Part shown: piece after piece, positions 12,154 through 23,669 of the stretch
Numbering within the stretch: the stretch's first letter is position 1
Layout of the letters: every line of letters begins with the position of its first letter
Assembly: GCA_029237695.1 (NCBI GenBank)
Contig: CM055275.1
Span: 88,896,433-88,960,432, forward strand
Length of the DNA stretch: 64,000 nucleotides
Reading direction: 5' to 3'
Origin: Conchocele bisecta
Lineage: Eukaryota > Mollusca > Bivalvia > Lucinida > Thyasiridae
The notes under the pieces: generated by a model
Seen by the model: the letters and a program-made list of their open reading frames with translations, nothing else
Database searches by the model: none
What the model was told of the DNA's origin: nothing
Position numbers and translations under genes: made by a program

Positions 12154-12370
12154 TTAGCATAAATAATTAAAAAAATATCATGCCTCATTTGAATATGAAA
12201 ATAGCTTGATACCACCGCTAGTCATTATCAGTAAAATAAATATTACTAAATGATTATATATGGATAGCAGGCACACGTATTTTTTTAGAACTGGTGGAAT
12301 AGTGACACAATTATACACTTATTTAATTGCTATAAAGAACAGTTTGTGCCTACTGAGTGTGCATGTACCT
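12154..12370. mobile_element. Right half of a family T MITE
   Basis: Repeats the right half of the preceding MITE (ATGCCTCATTTGAATATGAAAA to GCATGTACCT) and ends at TTAA (12,371-12,374). It has no matching left end, so it arose by tandem duplication or a nested insertion. The same arrangement is at 35,736-35,950, so it predates the segmental duplication. Confidence 0.7.
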
Positions 12371-13238
12371 TTAAAAACTTTAACTTTAAATAAAATAAAA
12401 TTTAACCAGACGCACGAAGTAAACGTACATATGGATGTACGTACGTATGTAGGCCAATGTGACAACTATATCGCACTGTCCACATGCAGGCATGTCAAAA
12501 ACTTTGAGGTAAAATTCAAAGTAATTTGACCTTGATGTTGGGCACAGGGGTTGCTGGGGTTGAGCATAGAGTGAAAATATGGATGATGATAAACACACAT
12601 GTGAAGCTTCGAATGAATTGTCGAAGCTGTTTCTGAGATATAGTGTTTTTAAAAACTTTAACCTACGGTAAATAAAAACCAGATGGCCATGGCCCGCATG
12701 TCGAGCCCACCAAGGTATTTGATGGTCTCGGAGTATATTTATTTGAAGTTTGAATTAAGTTATGTAAAAGCTTTAACGCAAATTTGAAAGTCATTTGACC
12801 TTGATATTGGGCATGTGGGTCGCATGCGTGGGCTATAATATGAAAATATGGATGATAATTAAGAACTATCTGAAGTTTGAAGCAAATCTGAGTAAGTGTT
12901 GTGGAGATATGCAAAAACTTTAACACAAATTTCAAAGTCATTTGACCTTGACCTTGGGACACAGGGACCGCAATAGTGGGACACAGAAGGAATATATGGA
13001 TGATGACTAATAAGCATTTGATGTTTCAAGTCAATGTGACTTAGGATATTGTATTTAAAAACATACACAGATTTCGGACGGACTGACGCACGGACTGACG
13101 CACGGACGTCATTGTGATCACTAAGTCTCGCTTTCCGCAAGCAGGCTCGGCAAAAAAACTACGGATGGACGTCAATGCGCAGACTATATCGCACTGTCCG
13201 CAGGCGGTCGCGACAAAACTTGTCCAACCCCTTTTTAA

Positions 13239-13480
13239 AGATGCATGCCCACTCAGTAGGCTAAAAATGCTCTTTATGGGAATTAAATAAGTGTATAATT
13301 GTCACTATTCCACTAGTTATAAACATTACGAGTGCCCGCTATACAGATATAATCATTTGGTAATATTTATTGATAGTGACGCGCGGTGGTATCGGTCTTT
13401 TCATGTGTAAATGGGTTTTATAATTATTTATACTAATTAAATGCATCAACAATTCAACTGAAAAAAATTTGACAGACTCT
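13239..13480. mobile_element. Family T MITE, truncated on the right
   Basis: TTAA at 13,235-13,238 and then AGATGCATGCCCACTCAG. Similarity to the other copies fades after ATGCATCAAC near 13,450. The uninterrupted CACTCAGTAGGC word serves as the empty-site control for the hAT element at 37,354-38,631. Confidence 0.75.
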
Positions 13481-13536
13481 GCTCCGCGTGGACCAAGGGC
13501 GTATTCGAGTGGGGCATATTCCGGTGACAGAGTGAC

Positions 13537-13710
13537 AGAGTTACCGTGGCCAAAAAATGTACACAATATTGGGGGATATGACAAGGTTGGATTTTTCTTT
13601 CTTAGGAGTAAGTGAACCCATCCATACGAATAGTGAAAGTAGGAGAGACTGGCCTTATTGGATAACATCCGGTTAAATTTTTTAGTAAAACTATTTGTTG
13701 GTGTCTAACC
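13537..13710. mobile_element. Fragment of the GGTTAGA TIR element
   Basis: Matches 8,387-8,619 (CCGTGGCCAAAA to GGTGTCTAACC) with an internal deletion. Its left terminus is missing. Confidence 0.7.
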
Positions 13711-13739
13711 TTTATACTATATGCATATCGTATAGAAAA

Positions 13740-14012
13740 CATATCTTATTGGTATACATGTAGTATTGGTATAGTACGTATAGTACGTATAGTATTGGTA
13801 TAGTACGTATAGTATTGGTATAGTACGTATAGTATTGGTATATTATTGGTATAGTACGTATAGTATTGGTATAGTATGCGTATAGTATTGGTATAGTACG
13901 TATAGTATTGGTATAGTATGCGTATAGTATTGGTATAGTATGCGTATAGTATTGGTATAGTACGTATAGTATTGGTATAGTATGCGTATAGTATTGGCAT
14001 AGTACGTATAGT
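13740..14012. repeat. ~20 bp tandem repeat, TATAGTACGTATAGTATTGG
   Basis: About thirteen tandem variants of GTATAGTATTGGTATAGTAC, some with GTATGCGTA. A 105-residue open frame on the minus strand with YTNTIR repeats is produced by this periodicity. Confidence 0.9.
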
Positions 14013-14065
14013 TGACCTGCAGAAAAGCGCTACTCTATGTATTAACATGTTTTCCTCAATCACCA

Positions 14066-14370
14066 GTAGCCTATTTCATCAACATTGCAAAGTATACTTT
14101 ACTAGCAAAGTATACTTTGAGGGAGAAATCATTTATTTTTCCCGAAAAGCATTATTTCATATAGAACTAACAAATGCATATATTTCATGATTAAAAGTAT
14201 GCAGAATTATTATACTGAATTTATTACATTATCACAGCCAAATTGGCTGTGATAATGTAATAAATTCAGTATAATAAAAATTAATAAATTTATCATAAAA
14301 TTGAAAATTTCTCCCTCAAAGTATGCTTTGCTACTAAAGTATACTTTGCAATGTTGATGAAATAGGCTAC
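14066..14370. repeat. ~300 bp fold-back element
   Basis: GTAGCCTATTTCATCAACAT at 14,066 is matched in inverse at 14,351-14,370. TACTTTGAGGGAGAAAT is likewise matched by its inverse. The centre (about 14,205-14,275) is an almost perfect hairpin around CAGCCAAATTGGCTG. The arms are unequal in length. This is a typical fold-back MITE. Confidence 0.85.
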
Positions 14371-14501
14371 AGATTTCACAACTCTATATTATTTCCCACG
14401 TTTTCGTCTTGCCGAGTTGTTTGTTGTAACCACTACTGCAGTGTGTTGGCAAATGAGCATCAGCCGACCCTTATATATTTCTCCAGGTAAAATGTCATTA
14501 A

Positions 14502-14740
14502 CCCTTTCAACCCTAAGGAACTGGAATGGACTGTGATATGCTAATGTTCCGACCAATCCAATGGTCGCAAAATGATTTTCAGATTCGTCCATTTATGAAA
14601 AGGGGGTGTTTTAGTTCTAAGAAATATGAAAATTACTTGCAAAAAGTGCAGATCCTGATGAGACGGCTCGTTACGAGCCGGCTCATCTGGATCTGCACTG
14701 TTTGCATAAACCGATATAGCGGCCTTTCGGGTTCAAAGGG
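14502..14740. mobile_element. piggyBac-like MITE
   Basis: TTAA at 14,498-14,501 and 14,741-14,744. Termini are CCCTTTCAACCC and GGGTTCAAAGGG (one mismatch). piggyBac elements target TTAA and commonly begin CCC. The interior is a perfect-looking hairpin, GATCCTGATGAGACGGCTCG against CGAGCCGGCTCATCTGGATC, near 14,651-14,693. Confidence 0.75.
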
Positions 14741-14744
14741 TTAA

Positions 14745-16036
14745 CAAGATGCGATACACAACATGCTAATGGCGAAAATATTAGCATTGTACAGTAGTGA
14801 CAAATTTAATACACCGTGAACGCTGACGTACATATATTTCATGTATTCTTTTCACTTAAAGCTGTAAATAACACCTATAAACATAACATTACAGTGTAAA
14901 AATATAAATTACGCACTGAAATATACACAAATTTGAAAACTATTATTCAGTATGCATTCGTAAAAGTCAAAGGCCAGTAAAGATTATTTGCTCTAAAATG
15001 CGCCAGAACGCAGGAAATGGGATGTACATGTAGATATCAAACATGTTCAGGGGAGCATGCCCCCGGATTCCCCTAGTCATCTCTCGAAATCCGCTAGTTC
15101 AAAGAACGAGTGGTGAATGTTCCAACAACCCGAAATCCTGGATCCGTGTGTGATGGGGACAACATAAATGACTGTCAATCATCGCACCACGTACATTTAT
15201 GACCCGAGTAGCATGTTTAGTGTCGGAACTCGTCTATGTCTACTGACACCGCTGCTTATTTGTCATCTGCTGCAACCAGACTCAAATTTATTAATGCTTA
15301 AAGCTATTCATTGGCGGTTGTTATATCAGAAACCAAGTGCTATGTTGTGCTTTTGTTGGGGAATGGGGGAACTCCCTTTGGTGTTTTCTGACATAACCGA
15401 AGGAATACTTTGTTAGCTTCATTATCACCTTTCTTTATCAGCATGTAAATCGCAACTGCTGATTTTAATAATTGACAAACATGTATAAGCAATGACAAAC
15501 ACAATAATGTTCCTACTAACTGAGTTTGCATGGATCGCCTTGTGTATGGTGTTTCAGTCACATTGTTAGGCTGTCTTGAACTGTACTGACAGGTGCGGGT
15601 TTTGACAAGAGCTAAAAGGTTACTCGCTGTCAGCAGATATATTTCTACGTTAGCCTATACATACGCCATGGAAGAGCAGCTGATCTGATTTCCACACCAA
15701 CTTAATTCAGTTTAATCTTTATTTGCGACATGTTTAGGCCTATGTAATTAATCATCTTATATTCTAGACGATTAATTTTGCGTATGTATTTAGGTTGGGC
15801 TGGGCGTACGTGCAATTTCATTAACATCACAGAATTCTAGGTCAAGATTCTCGTGCGCGCGTGTAGTGTTGACAACTGACATGCTTTATTAGCGTCCGTG
15901 TCACATGCCACTGGACCTGGTTCCCACGTTACTACATAGCGGTAGCCACAGATACAGTAATACGCTGGTAAACAGCGGACCTGACTCATTCGGAACTATC
16001 TCGGATCGCCAAAGCGGAGGTCTGGTTAATCTATAA
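14745..16036. other. No gene or repeat recognised
   Basis: About 1.3 kb with only short open frames. A patch near 15,045-15,100 (GGGGAGCATGCCCCCGGATT) looks like dispersed-repeat debris. No splice-supported exon was found. Confidence 0.45.
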
Positions 16037-16706
16037 GGTACCAGTCCACCAAGATTTTAGAATTGTTTAGCAATTCTTGGCCGAGCGAGCACTTCCGCAA
16101 GTTTTTTTCTCAGATATCCTCTTCATATATTCACAGAGGCTGTTTGCTGTATACACCTGTTACATTATATGTCAAGAAACTTTAGTAGCTACACAAATCA
16201 AATTGGCATACAGCTAAGAGCATTTATAATGTGTGAAAGTTAGCATGTGGTGGTCAATTTCTGCACTTATTCCGTCATGGCCGCTGGACTAAAGGCGCCA
16301 GAAAGCTATGTGACGTGCGGAGTTTGCACCAACAAATAATGTGTGAATCAAGTCTACATGTACATCCTGCCCACACTGATCATAGTCTGTACTGGTACTG
16401 AGTGTTTTGTTTTCGAGCCACAAACCTCTGTTTCAGACTGTTAAAATGGCGCCCCAAACAACAAACACACATTTCGAGCGGAAGATGTGTACAATTCTAA
16501 TCTGAATATGCTCACTAAATGGCCCAGATCACAGTTTGGCACATAATTTTACAAATACTTGCTTTTGTCAGCTGAAAACAGCATAGGATGGGGAGCATTT
16601 AATTTTAAGTCACATTCAATCACCACAGACAGGCAGTTTTGGAATATTCAGTAAAAAGCCCATAGGCAAACTACGAAACTAAGCCTTTTTCAGGTGGACT
16701 GGTACC
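16037..16706. mobile_element. PIF/Harbinger-like element, copy 1
   Basis: Terminal inverted repeats GGTACCAGTCCACC and GGTGGACTGGTACC. Flanks are TAA at the left and TTA at the right. It is nearly identical over its full length to 17,817-18,482. The interior contains ATGGCGCCCCAAAC. It is non-coding. Confidence 0.8.
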
Positions 16707-17816
16707 TTAAGAATTTTTTTTCATAAAATTGTATACACTAATCTGCTTTTCAGAGAGTGTATTCAGTTTGAAGCAAAACTATGCAAAAACTATACCGTCT
16801 GGAGAAATATCAGACACACAGCGGTCATTTTAATTCGAGACACTTGTGCGGCCGAAATGACTCCTTACTGCATTTTCTCAGTTTTGCGACTCCTTGTAAA
16901 CAGGGATCAATCACACAGCACATGTGTGAAGTACAGAGTCACTTTAGTTTCTGCCTACCTAATACACTATACCTGGTGCAGCAGTGCAGCCCAATAGCAG
17001 CAATTCTACTGGACAGTGAGTGGTGATTTACTCTGTACAGCACTCGCTCGACTCGGACGACAAGATTTCCCGCGGGTCGAAACGCACAATTCTAGGCTCC
17101 AACTTCACACCGGGTTCCGCTTGTCGGTTAACTGCAATGAACAAAATAGACACGCGTGTTGATATTTAGCAAGAAAAGATTGGTTAGCGGTCATTATAAG
17201 GAACATCGACAGTTTACACGATCAACATGTGGGCCGAAAGCATAGCGCTCGAAATCGGCTTTATGCAGAATACAGGAAACTTGAAAATATGTCAACAATT
17301 TATGGGAAATGGCCTACATTTAAATAAAAGTAGGCCATATTTATTGCAATAACACAGTTTACTTAAACATCAGTGATATGTGGCTGCTCCAAGATGATGT
17401 CTGTTAGGTATCCGACGAACAAGTGCGGATGCGGACGACATACGCTATGCCGAAAGCTACAGCTCCCTGCCTGACCCCTGCGGGTGACCGTATATTTTAG
17501 AATACCCAGCCTAGCACATTCACACGGCAGCGGTGTAGAGAGAAAGAAGTGTCATTTGGAACACTGCAGTGACTCGCGCAAACAAAATGTACCAACGCAC
17601 ACAATAAAGTGAAATTCGACATTACAGCGCGCAAAAATCAATACGTCGATTTCGCCAACTGACGACTATATCCCGATAAAACGATCGCTTACGGAGAGGC
17701 GGCAAGACTTTCTGATGAAATGGGACAACATTTGAAGCGCCACAGGGTCATCAAACATTTTCCAAGAACAATAAACACTCCTTTAGATAATAACAATAAA
17801 CCTGTTTTCTGCTTAA
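16707..17816. other. Unannotated stretch between the twin elements
   Basis: Moderately CpG-containing sequence (for example TTTCCCGCGGGTCGAAACGC near 17,065). No supported coding region. It could be promoter or 5' flank of a gene outside recognition. Confidence 0.4.
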
Positions 17817-18482
17817 GGTACCAGTCCACCAAGATTTTAGAATTGTTTAGCAATTCTTGGCCGAGCGAGCACTTCCGCAAGTTTTTTTCTCAGATATCCT
17901 CTTCATATATTCACAGAGGCTGTTTGCTGTATACACCTGTTACATTATATGTCAAGAAACTTTAGTAGCTACACAAATCAAATTGGCATACAGCTAAGAG
18001 CATTTATAATGTGTGAAAGTTAGCATGTGGTCAATTTCTGCACTTATTCCGTCATGGCTGCTGGACTAAAGGCGCCAGAAAGCTATGTGACGTGCGGAGT
18101 TTGCACCAACAAATAATGTGTGAATCAAGTCTACATGTACACCTGCCCACACTGATCATAGTCTGTACTGGTACTGAGTGTTTTGTTTTCGAGCCACAAA
18201 CCTCTGTTTCAGACTGTTAAAATGGCGCCCCAAACAACAAACACACATTTCGAGCGGAAGATGCGTACAATTCTAATCTGAATATGCTCACTAAATGGCC
18301 CAGATCACAGTTTGGCACATAATTTTACAAATACTTGCTTTTGTCAGCTGAAAACAGCATAGGATGGGGAGTATTTAATTTTAAGTCACATTCAATCACC
18401 ACAGACAGGCAGTTTTGGAATATTCAGTAAAAAGCCCATAGGCAAACTACGAAACTAAGCCTTTTTCAGGTGGACTGGTACC
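17817..18482. mobile_element. PIF/Harbinger-like element, copy 2
   Basis: Same termini as copy 1, with a clean TAA duplication (17,814-17,816 and 18,483-18,485). This fits the TWA target of PIF/Harbinger transposons. Small differences from copy 1 include a missing GTG near 18,030. Confidence 0.85.
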
Positions 18483-18954
18483 TAATCCCCGAGCTGCTCC
18501 AATTGTGTTTAGCTTATCCCGCCATTTCCGTTTTCTCTTTGTGATTTTAATTTGAAATTGGGGAAAGATCGACGTAATTTGAAGAAATTAACTTTCTTGC
18601 TAACATGTTTTCAATAACATTGTTCACACAAAAATACATGACAACGCCGTGATCTGGTGATCAGTTGATTCACGTTTCAATTCGTGAAATTATTTCGCCC
18701 CGTCTCACTTCGTACATTCCTATTCATGTGTTGTTAATATATTGTCGCTATTCACCATTTACAAACTGCATGCATTATCATATAATTGTGCCTTTAATAC
18801 AGGTCTATGCTGTCGCGTTTTCTCAAAATTTGTAGGACAGCTATAGTAATTATAGATTTTGTCATCGTTACATACTGTCTTTGTTAAACTATTCGCCTTA
18901 GATAATGACGCATATACTCAAAGTTTATTCGAATTGTACATCACACTGTACATG
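18483..18954. other. No gene or repeat recognised
   Basis: AT-rich sequence between two mobile elements. Nothing supportable was seen. Confidence 0.45.
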
Positions 18955-19334
18955 TACGGAGCCACCCAGGGGACGTAGAATTCTTTTTTTTTTGTTAATT
19001 TGTTCCCACGAAATAACAATTCGTTCCCTCAATTTAGCAATTCGTTCCCACGAATTAACTATTTGTTCCCTCAATTTAACAATTCGTTCCCACGAAATAT
19101 CAATTCGTTCCCACGGGAAAGAATTGTTAATTCGTGGAAACGAATTGTTCATTCCTTCAAATTAACAATTCGTTCCCACGATATAACAATTCGTTCCCAC
19201 GAATTAACCATTCGTTCCCGTGGGAACGAATTGTTATTTCGTGAGAACGAATTGTTAAATTGAGGGAACGCATTGTTATTTCGTGGGAACGAATTAATAT
19301 AAAAACAATTCTACGTCCCCTGCGGGGCTCCGTA
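18955..19334. mobile_element. Fold-back element with 21 bp CGTTCCCACG array (AATT type)
   Basis: Termini TACGGAGCC...AGGGGACGTAGAATT are inverted at 18,955-18,983 and 19,307-19,334, possibly on a TA target. The interior is a 21 bp array of AATTCGTTCCCACGAATT-like words, in plus orientation on the left and inverted on the right. The inversion shows at TTCGTTCCCGTGGGAACGAA near 19,210. A CCCTC variant of the loop alternates with CCCAC. No protein is encoded; the open frames simply translate the array. Confidence 0.85.
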
Positions 19335-19575
19335 AAAAGGAAGCATGCTGATTTATACACATATTTCTTGTTGGTGAAATTACTTTCTTACATGAGTGGC
19401 TATTTATAGAACGAATTTACAAGTTTCATAGGAAACGAGATTTGAAGCTGTACCGCTCATCGAACATGTATTCGGTAGTGGTCTACAACATATACATTAG
19501 GCCATACAAATAAGGACTTTGGCAGTCACTGCGTGTGCAGAATGTGCAGCGGGAGAACGGCTTTTTTTAAATTAA

Positions 19576-19709
19576 TTTGTTTGTGTTGGAGATGTTCGTG
19601 TGTGATTTTATTTCAAGTTGCCAGATGCATATTTGTGTGATTATATTCATGCATATATGCATCTGGCAACTTGAAAAGAAATCAGAGACGATCGAACATC
19701 TCAAACAAA
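19576..19709. repeat. Hairpin element
   Basis: GAGATGTTCG at 19,590 pairs with CGAACATCTC at 19,693. Inside, TTTCAAGTTGCCAGATGCAT pairs with ATGCATCTGGCAACTTGAAA. It is a small fold-back repeat. Confidence 0.8.
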
Positions 19710-19790
19710 AGGAAAATGTTACATAAAGTTACGATAAACTCTTTAGATGTGAAAAATCACAAGATTTTTGTCAGAAATGATTGGATTTAA

Positions 19791-20498
19791 AGGTACATGC
19801 CCACGCAGTAGGCACAAAATGTTGTTTATAGGAATTAAATAAGTGTATAATTATGTCACTATTCCACCAGTTATAAAAATTACGAGTGCCCGCTATACAA
19901 ATATAATCATTTATTAATTATCAATTTACTGTTAGCGACGCGCGGCGGTAACAGTCTATTTTGATAATGTGCGGGGACGACGACTTTCACAGCACGGTTT
20001 GCGGTGCGCATGCACAGTATACTACGCGCGCCAGTAGGCTTCCCAATATGTAAACAAGAATATCAACATGTCGAAACGTCCAGGACGGAAATTGTATGAA
20101 ACGGCGTCGGCCAAAAAAAGGCGAAATGCCTGAGGGACAGGCAGTACAGAGAGAGACAGAGTGGTTAATATTGGCGACCAGATCACCAAATGGAAATAGT
20201 TACGTGGAGATTTAGATTAGGACTCAAACAGAGATTTTTCTTCTCAACTTCCGATACTTCACTGCGCATGTCAAAGATGTGATATGATTGACCGCGTCAC
20301 GTGACGCGTGTTGGTAAAAATAGCACGAGGTCGGAAAATACCCTTTCTGGGAGCGGCATATAAAATGCGATTTAACACCAATTAACACGCGCCGTAATTA
20401 AAAATAACTCGTTAGTGGGTAGACAAATGGCTCATATAAGGCATGACAGAAAATGAAAAGTAGGAGTACAGTGTAACCTGCTGCGTGGGCATGTACCT
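19791..20498. mobile_element. TTAA-flanked MITE (family T), long copy 3
   Basis: AGGTACATGCCCACGCAG at the left and CTGCGTGGGCATGTACCT at the right. TTAA lies at 19,787-19,790 and 20,499-20,502. It is about 200 bp longer than other copies. The extra interior is CG-rich, with AAACGTCCAGGACGG and the palindrome at 20,293. Confidence 0.85.
20293..20308. promoter_or_regulatory. 16 bp perfect palindrome containing an E-box
   Basis: CGCGTCACGTGACGCG is fully self-complementary around CACGTG, the core bound by bHLH-zip factors. It sits inside the long MITE copy. A regulatory role is only a possibility. Confidence 0.5.
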
Positions 20499-20664
20499 TT
20501 AACATATTGTTCATGGTAGTGTTTTTTATTGATCATGTGGCAAAAGTATACTTTTATTCTCCATGACGATAAAATGCTAGACGCACAGGGATTATTCAGA
20601 CGCGGCGATATCTGAGAACCAAAGTACTTTTGATGGCCTAACGTATACTAGTGTGTTATTATTA

Positions 20665-20825
20665 TTAACCATTTCAACCCTGGTTATCCTACCTTGTCTT
20701 TTTCACACTATTTTTGTACTATTCCATTTATGACAAAAGACAATTCTAGATGAATAATAGTGGCAAATGCGGCAGATCCTGATGAGGCGACGAGCCGTCT
20801 CATCTGGATATACATTGTTTGCATA
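20665..20825. mobile_element. Partial piggyBac-like MITE
   Basis: TTAACCATTTCAACCCTGG at the left and then the hairpin GATCCTGATGAGGCG / CGTCTCATCTGGAT, as in 14,502-14,740. The right terminus was not found. Confidence 0.55.
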
Positions 20826-20925
20826 TGTTGGCTTTATGGAGGTATAAATCATGTAAGGGACAATACTTAAAAGATATGCAAACATTTGTATGCTTTCATA
20901 ATTTTGTTGTTTTATGTATATTTCA

Positions 20926-21570
20926 GACAACGCTAAGACATACACATTCGAGAGCAACACAGAAATGGAAGAGATTGAAGCCGATCGATCTTCCCAACGA
21001 GCCAATAGTATCGAACAATGAATGTTTGAAATCACGCTGGCATCCTTGGATACACTGAAACACAGTACGGCCATGGAAATACGTAAAGCGCAGAACGAGA
21101 TGAAAAAACGATTGAAACGATTGAGACGATACAGAGACAGGCAGAGAGAAATTGTGAAAAGTAAACCGGATTCTAATAATGATCCTCTCGAAGAACTGCT
21201 GAAGCGACGAATGAAGCACGATGCTAAGATGAAATAGAATCAGAAACAAGCTCGCCCCAAGACATCGCCGGCGACGCTTCAGGATACGTACAATTCACGC
21301 ATTCGTAGATCCGACGCGGACTCGGAACCCGAGGTGGAAGTGGACGATACGTTTATGGTTGACCATCGATGCACCAGTGGGGGGCATCCGTATCCGTGGA
21401 CACAGTTCCAGTTCTCCATGAAAAGATTACTTGACATGTCATTAGAATTGTCTCGTGAGTCTCGTGAGACAATTCTAATAAAATGCCTAGGTATGTTTTT
21501 ATCGCGAAATGATCGAATATTCAGCAATTTCCATCCGCATGATTGTCGTCTGCAGCAGGATAAGGGTTAA
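20926..21570 (+). pseudogene. Decayed exon of a basic coiled-coil protein
   Basis: A strong acceptor (TATTTCAG) ends at 20,925. One frame reads NAKTYTFESNTEMEEIEAD and stops at TGA 21,018-21,020. The reading then continues in another frame from 21,022, giving a highly charged helix-like segment (KKRLKRLRRYRDRQREIV) to TAG at 21,235-21,237. The same frame reopens and runs to 21,570, with an acidic patch SDADSEPEVEVDD. A possible donor, AGGTATGT, lies near 21,489. Composition (charged, no low-complexity repeat) looks like real protein, but one frameshift and one stop interrupt it. It is either a pseudogene or a real exon carrying assembly errors. I do not recognise the family. Confidence 0.45.
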
Positions 21571-22062
21571 AGTGAACTAAGTCCCTGCTATATGATTCCA
21601 TCGAGTAACGAATCGCACAATAAATTTATGGCAAAAATATATGTGAAAGTATAATAAAATACATTTGCCAGCCAAAACATGTGTTTATTAATGACCAGGT
21701 ACCAAACCAAGATATTGATTAGTTGCTCCAGAGTGAAACTGCAGATCAAGTAATCAATGCAAAATAAAGTTTTCTAGACGATAAAACCCGACATTGAATT
21801 GATGTCAGAACCAGACGTTGGATAAAGGTCGTTTTCTGACGTCGGATAGACGTTGGATTATAACTTCCACGCGCTACCCTTGAAGGTGGTCTCCCAATAG
21901 GCGAGTGAGAGACTGCGATGGAGTAGAAACTACATGTAAGCGATACAGGCTTTTGCTATCACGCTATTCGAGTGACAGTGAACTATACATAGTGAGTAAC
22001 TCATGGAAGTAATGGTGCCTGTCATCAGACATGAATACTGCCTTTCAGAGCAAACAGTTGTG
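21571..22062. other. No gene or repeat recognised
   Basis: Contains the repeated word CGTTGGAT / GACGTTGG near 21,800-21,860 but no supported feature. Confidence 0.4.
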
Positions 22063-22339
22063 TATACCCACTTTTTTAAAAAACTAAATGGGTATATTGT
22101 TTTCGTCACGGGTGCCCGTCCGTCTGTCCGTCCGTCACGTTTCTAGTAAGAAGTAAAATGTTTTAACCGTAATAGGTAGGGACTTGAAACTTGGTGTGTG
22201 CCTTCCTTATGGTGAATAGATGCGCAGTGAATTTCGATTTTTGATTCGACTCCCGGTCATGAATTATCTCCCCCTTTTCAACTTCGCATTTGGGAAACGT
22301 GGGTATATTGCGATGGCGCGCCATCGACTGTGCTCTAGT
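22063..22339 (+). mobile_element. Short Helentron/pearl-like element
   Basis: Same ends as 30,943-32,200: TATACCCACTTTTTT, then GGGTATATTGTTTTCGTCAC and a CCGTCC-rich run. The other end has GTGGGTATATTGCGATGG, the hairpin GATGGCGCGCCATC and CTAGT. It holds one core unit instead of about seven. It is non-autonomous. Confidence 0.8.
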
Positions 22340-22439
22340 TGTAATGTAATTTAATGCTGAAAGTATTGTTCTCCCCGTTTGTATGTGTATTTCCATTTGT
22401 ATATGTTGAACTAAACGGTCGTATATGTTGAACTAAACA

Positions 22440-22930
22440 GTCAACCAATCAATTAATGATATCTCAAATTGATTTGTAGCGAGCATTTATAACTTTGATT
22501 TGGAGAGCTCTCTAAATGATTTGGAGCTATCTCTAAATGATTTGGAGCTATCTCGAAATCATTTTGAGCTAGCTCTAAATTAATTAATGATAGCTCAATT
22601 TGATTTATAGTGAGCATTATATAACTTTGATTTGGAGAGCTCTCTAAATCATTTGGAGCTATCTCTAAATCATATGGCGAGCTCTCGAAATCATTTGGAG
22701 AGCTCTCGAAATAATTTCGAGCCAGCTCTAAATCAATTAATGATAGCCCAAATTGATTTGTAGCGAGCATTATATAACTTGAATTGGAGAGCTCTCTAAA
22801 TCATTTGGAGCTATCTCTAAATCATTTGGAGAGCTCTCGAAATCATTTGGAGAGCTCTCGAATTCATTTGGAGATATCTCAAATTGATTTAGAGAGGGCA
22901 TTATAAACTTGATTTAATGCTAGCTCCAAA
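22440..22930. repeat. 21 bp GAGAGCTCTC palindromic array, block 1
   Basis: Units such as GGAGAGCTCTCGAAATCATT, each centred on a palindrome (GAGAGCTCTC, GAGATATCTC or GAGCTAGCTC). It is oriented opposite to block 2 at 23,670-24,360. Words like GCGAGCATTATATAACTT recur every few units. Confidence 0.85.
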
Positions 22931-23669
22931 TACTACTCCACATGGGAAATAGAGGAAAAAAACAATAAGCGCTCCCTTCCCGTGCTTTTAAAATCTCTGT
23001 ATGCATGTGCACCGAGCCTGTTAAAAACTTTGTAACCTTCAATATGGAGTATATGGATGGAGTAAAAAGAAATTGTTTAGCTTATTTCTTTTTCATTTCT
23101 CGCTGCTTTTAGGCAGATTTAATGTATGTATAGACCTCGGTCCGTTACTTCAACCTGTGGTGTAAACATGCTCGACATATGTGTATTCATTATTACATGT
23201 GCGACAGGCGACTTCCGGTCTAGGTAAAGTCCCACTAATTTTGGGATGGCACCATTTACCCAAATCTTCATGTAATTACAATATTTGTTAATAAAAAAAG
23301 CTATACACATTATAATAATGATGTTTGGACTGTATTTACATAATATATGTCATTAATTTGCTTATACCAGGGCCTTTTTTAATGTTTTCATGCAAAATGG
23401 AAATTGTACATGAAATAAAGTTAGTCTCCTTTTATAATAATGCTATATTAATCGTTTTCCCGCAGAAATATGTGCTTTATTCTTCCTATGTTTCGTTCAA
23501 AATGTGGTTATTATATGATATAATAATGATATATTGTAGAAAAAGTGCATAATATAATCATAAATGTTTTTAATGAAGATTTGGGTATATTTGGGTAAAT
23601 TGTGCTGCGTAATTCAATGCGTAATTCAATAATTCAGGGAGACATCGTTTTCATAGTTTCAAGCGATTT
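22931..23669. other. Spacer between the two palindromic arrays
   Basis: Includes 23,240-23,405, which is an inverted copy of 26,970-27,155 (ACCCAAATCTTCAT against ATGAAGATTTGGGT). Otherwise no gene is recognised. Confidence 0.5.

Larger units (their letters stand above)
11300..13230 (-). mobile_element. CTAGATGG-type rolling-circle-like repeat block, copy A
   Basis: On the minus strand the left edge reads GGCCATGGCCATCTAGT. This is a short palindromic hairpin plus CTAG-T, a Helitron/Helentron-style 3' end. Internal segments repeat CAAAGTAATTTGACCTTGAT with variants, and a GACGGACTGACGCACGG run lies near the right edge. A second GATGGCCATGGCC boundary lies at 12,683, so at least two elements or units are joined. 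Three MITE segments interrupt it. No Rep/helicase coding was seen. Confidence 0.5.
7960..13470 (+). repeat. Segmental duplication, copy A
   Basis: Collinear with 30,603-38,845 in direct orientation: AT-rich leader, poly-C tract, 38 bp satellite, then the same order of MITEs and CTAGATGG-type repeats. The differences are discrete insertions. Copy A has 8,149-8,619. Copy B has 30,943-32,200, 36,240-36,750 and 37,354-38,631. Confidence 0.85.

Noticed and set aside
13746..14063. 105-residue open frame rich in YTNTIR
   Set aside because: It translates a ~20 bp AT-rich tandem repeat. Periodicity alone keeps it open.
18905..19360. Several 67-87 residue frames rich in NSFPR or IRSHEIT
   Set aside because: They are translations of the 21 bp CGTTCCCACG array on both strands and in several frames.
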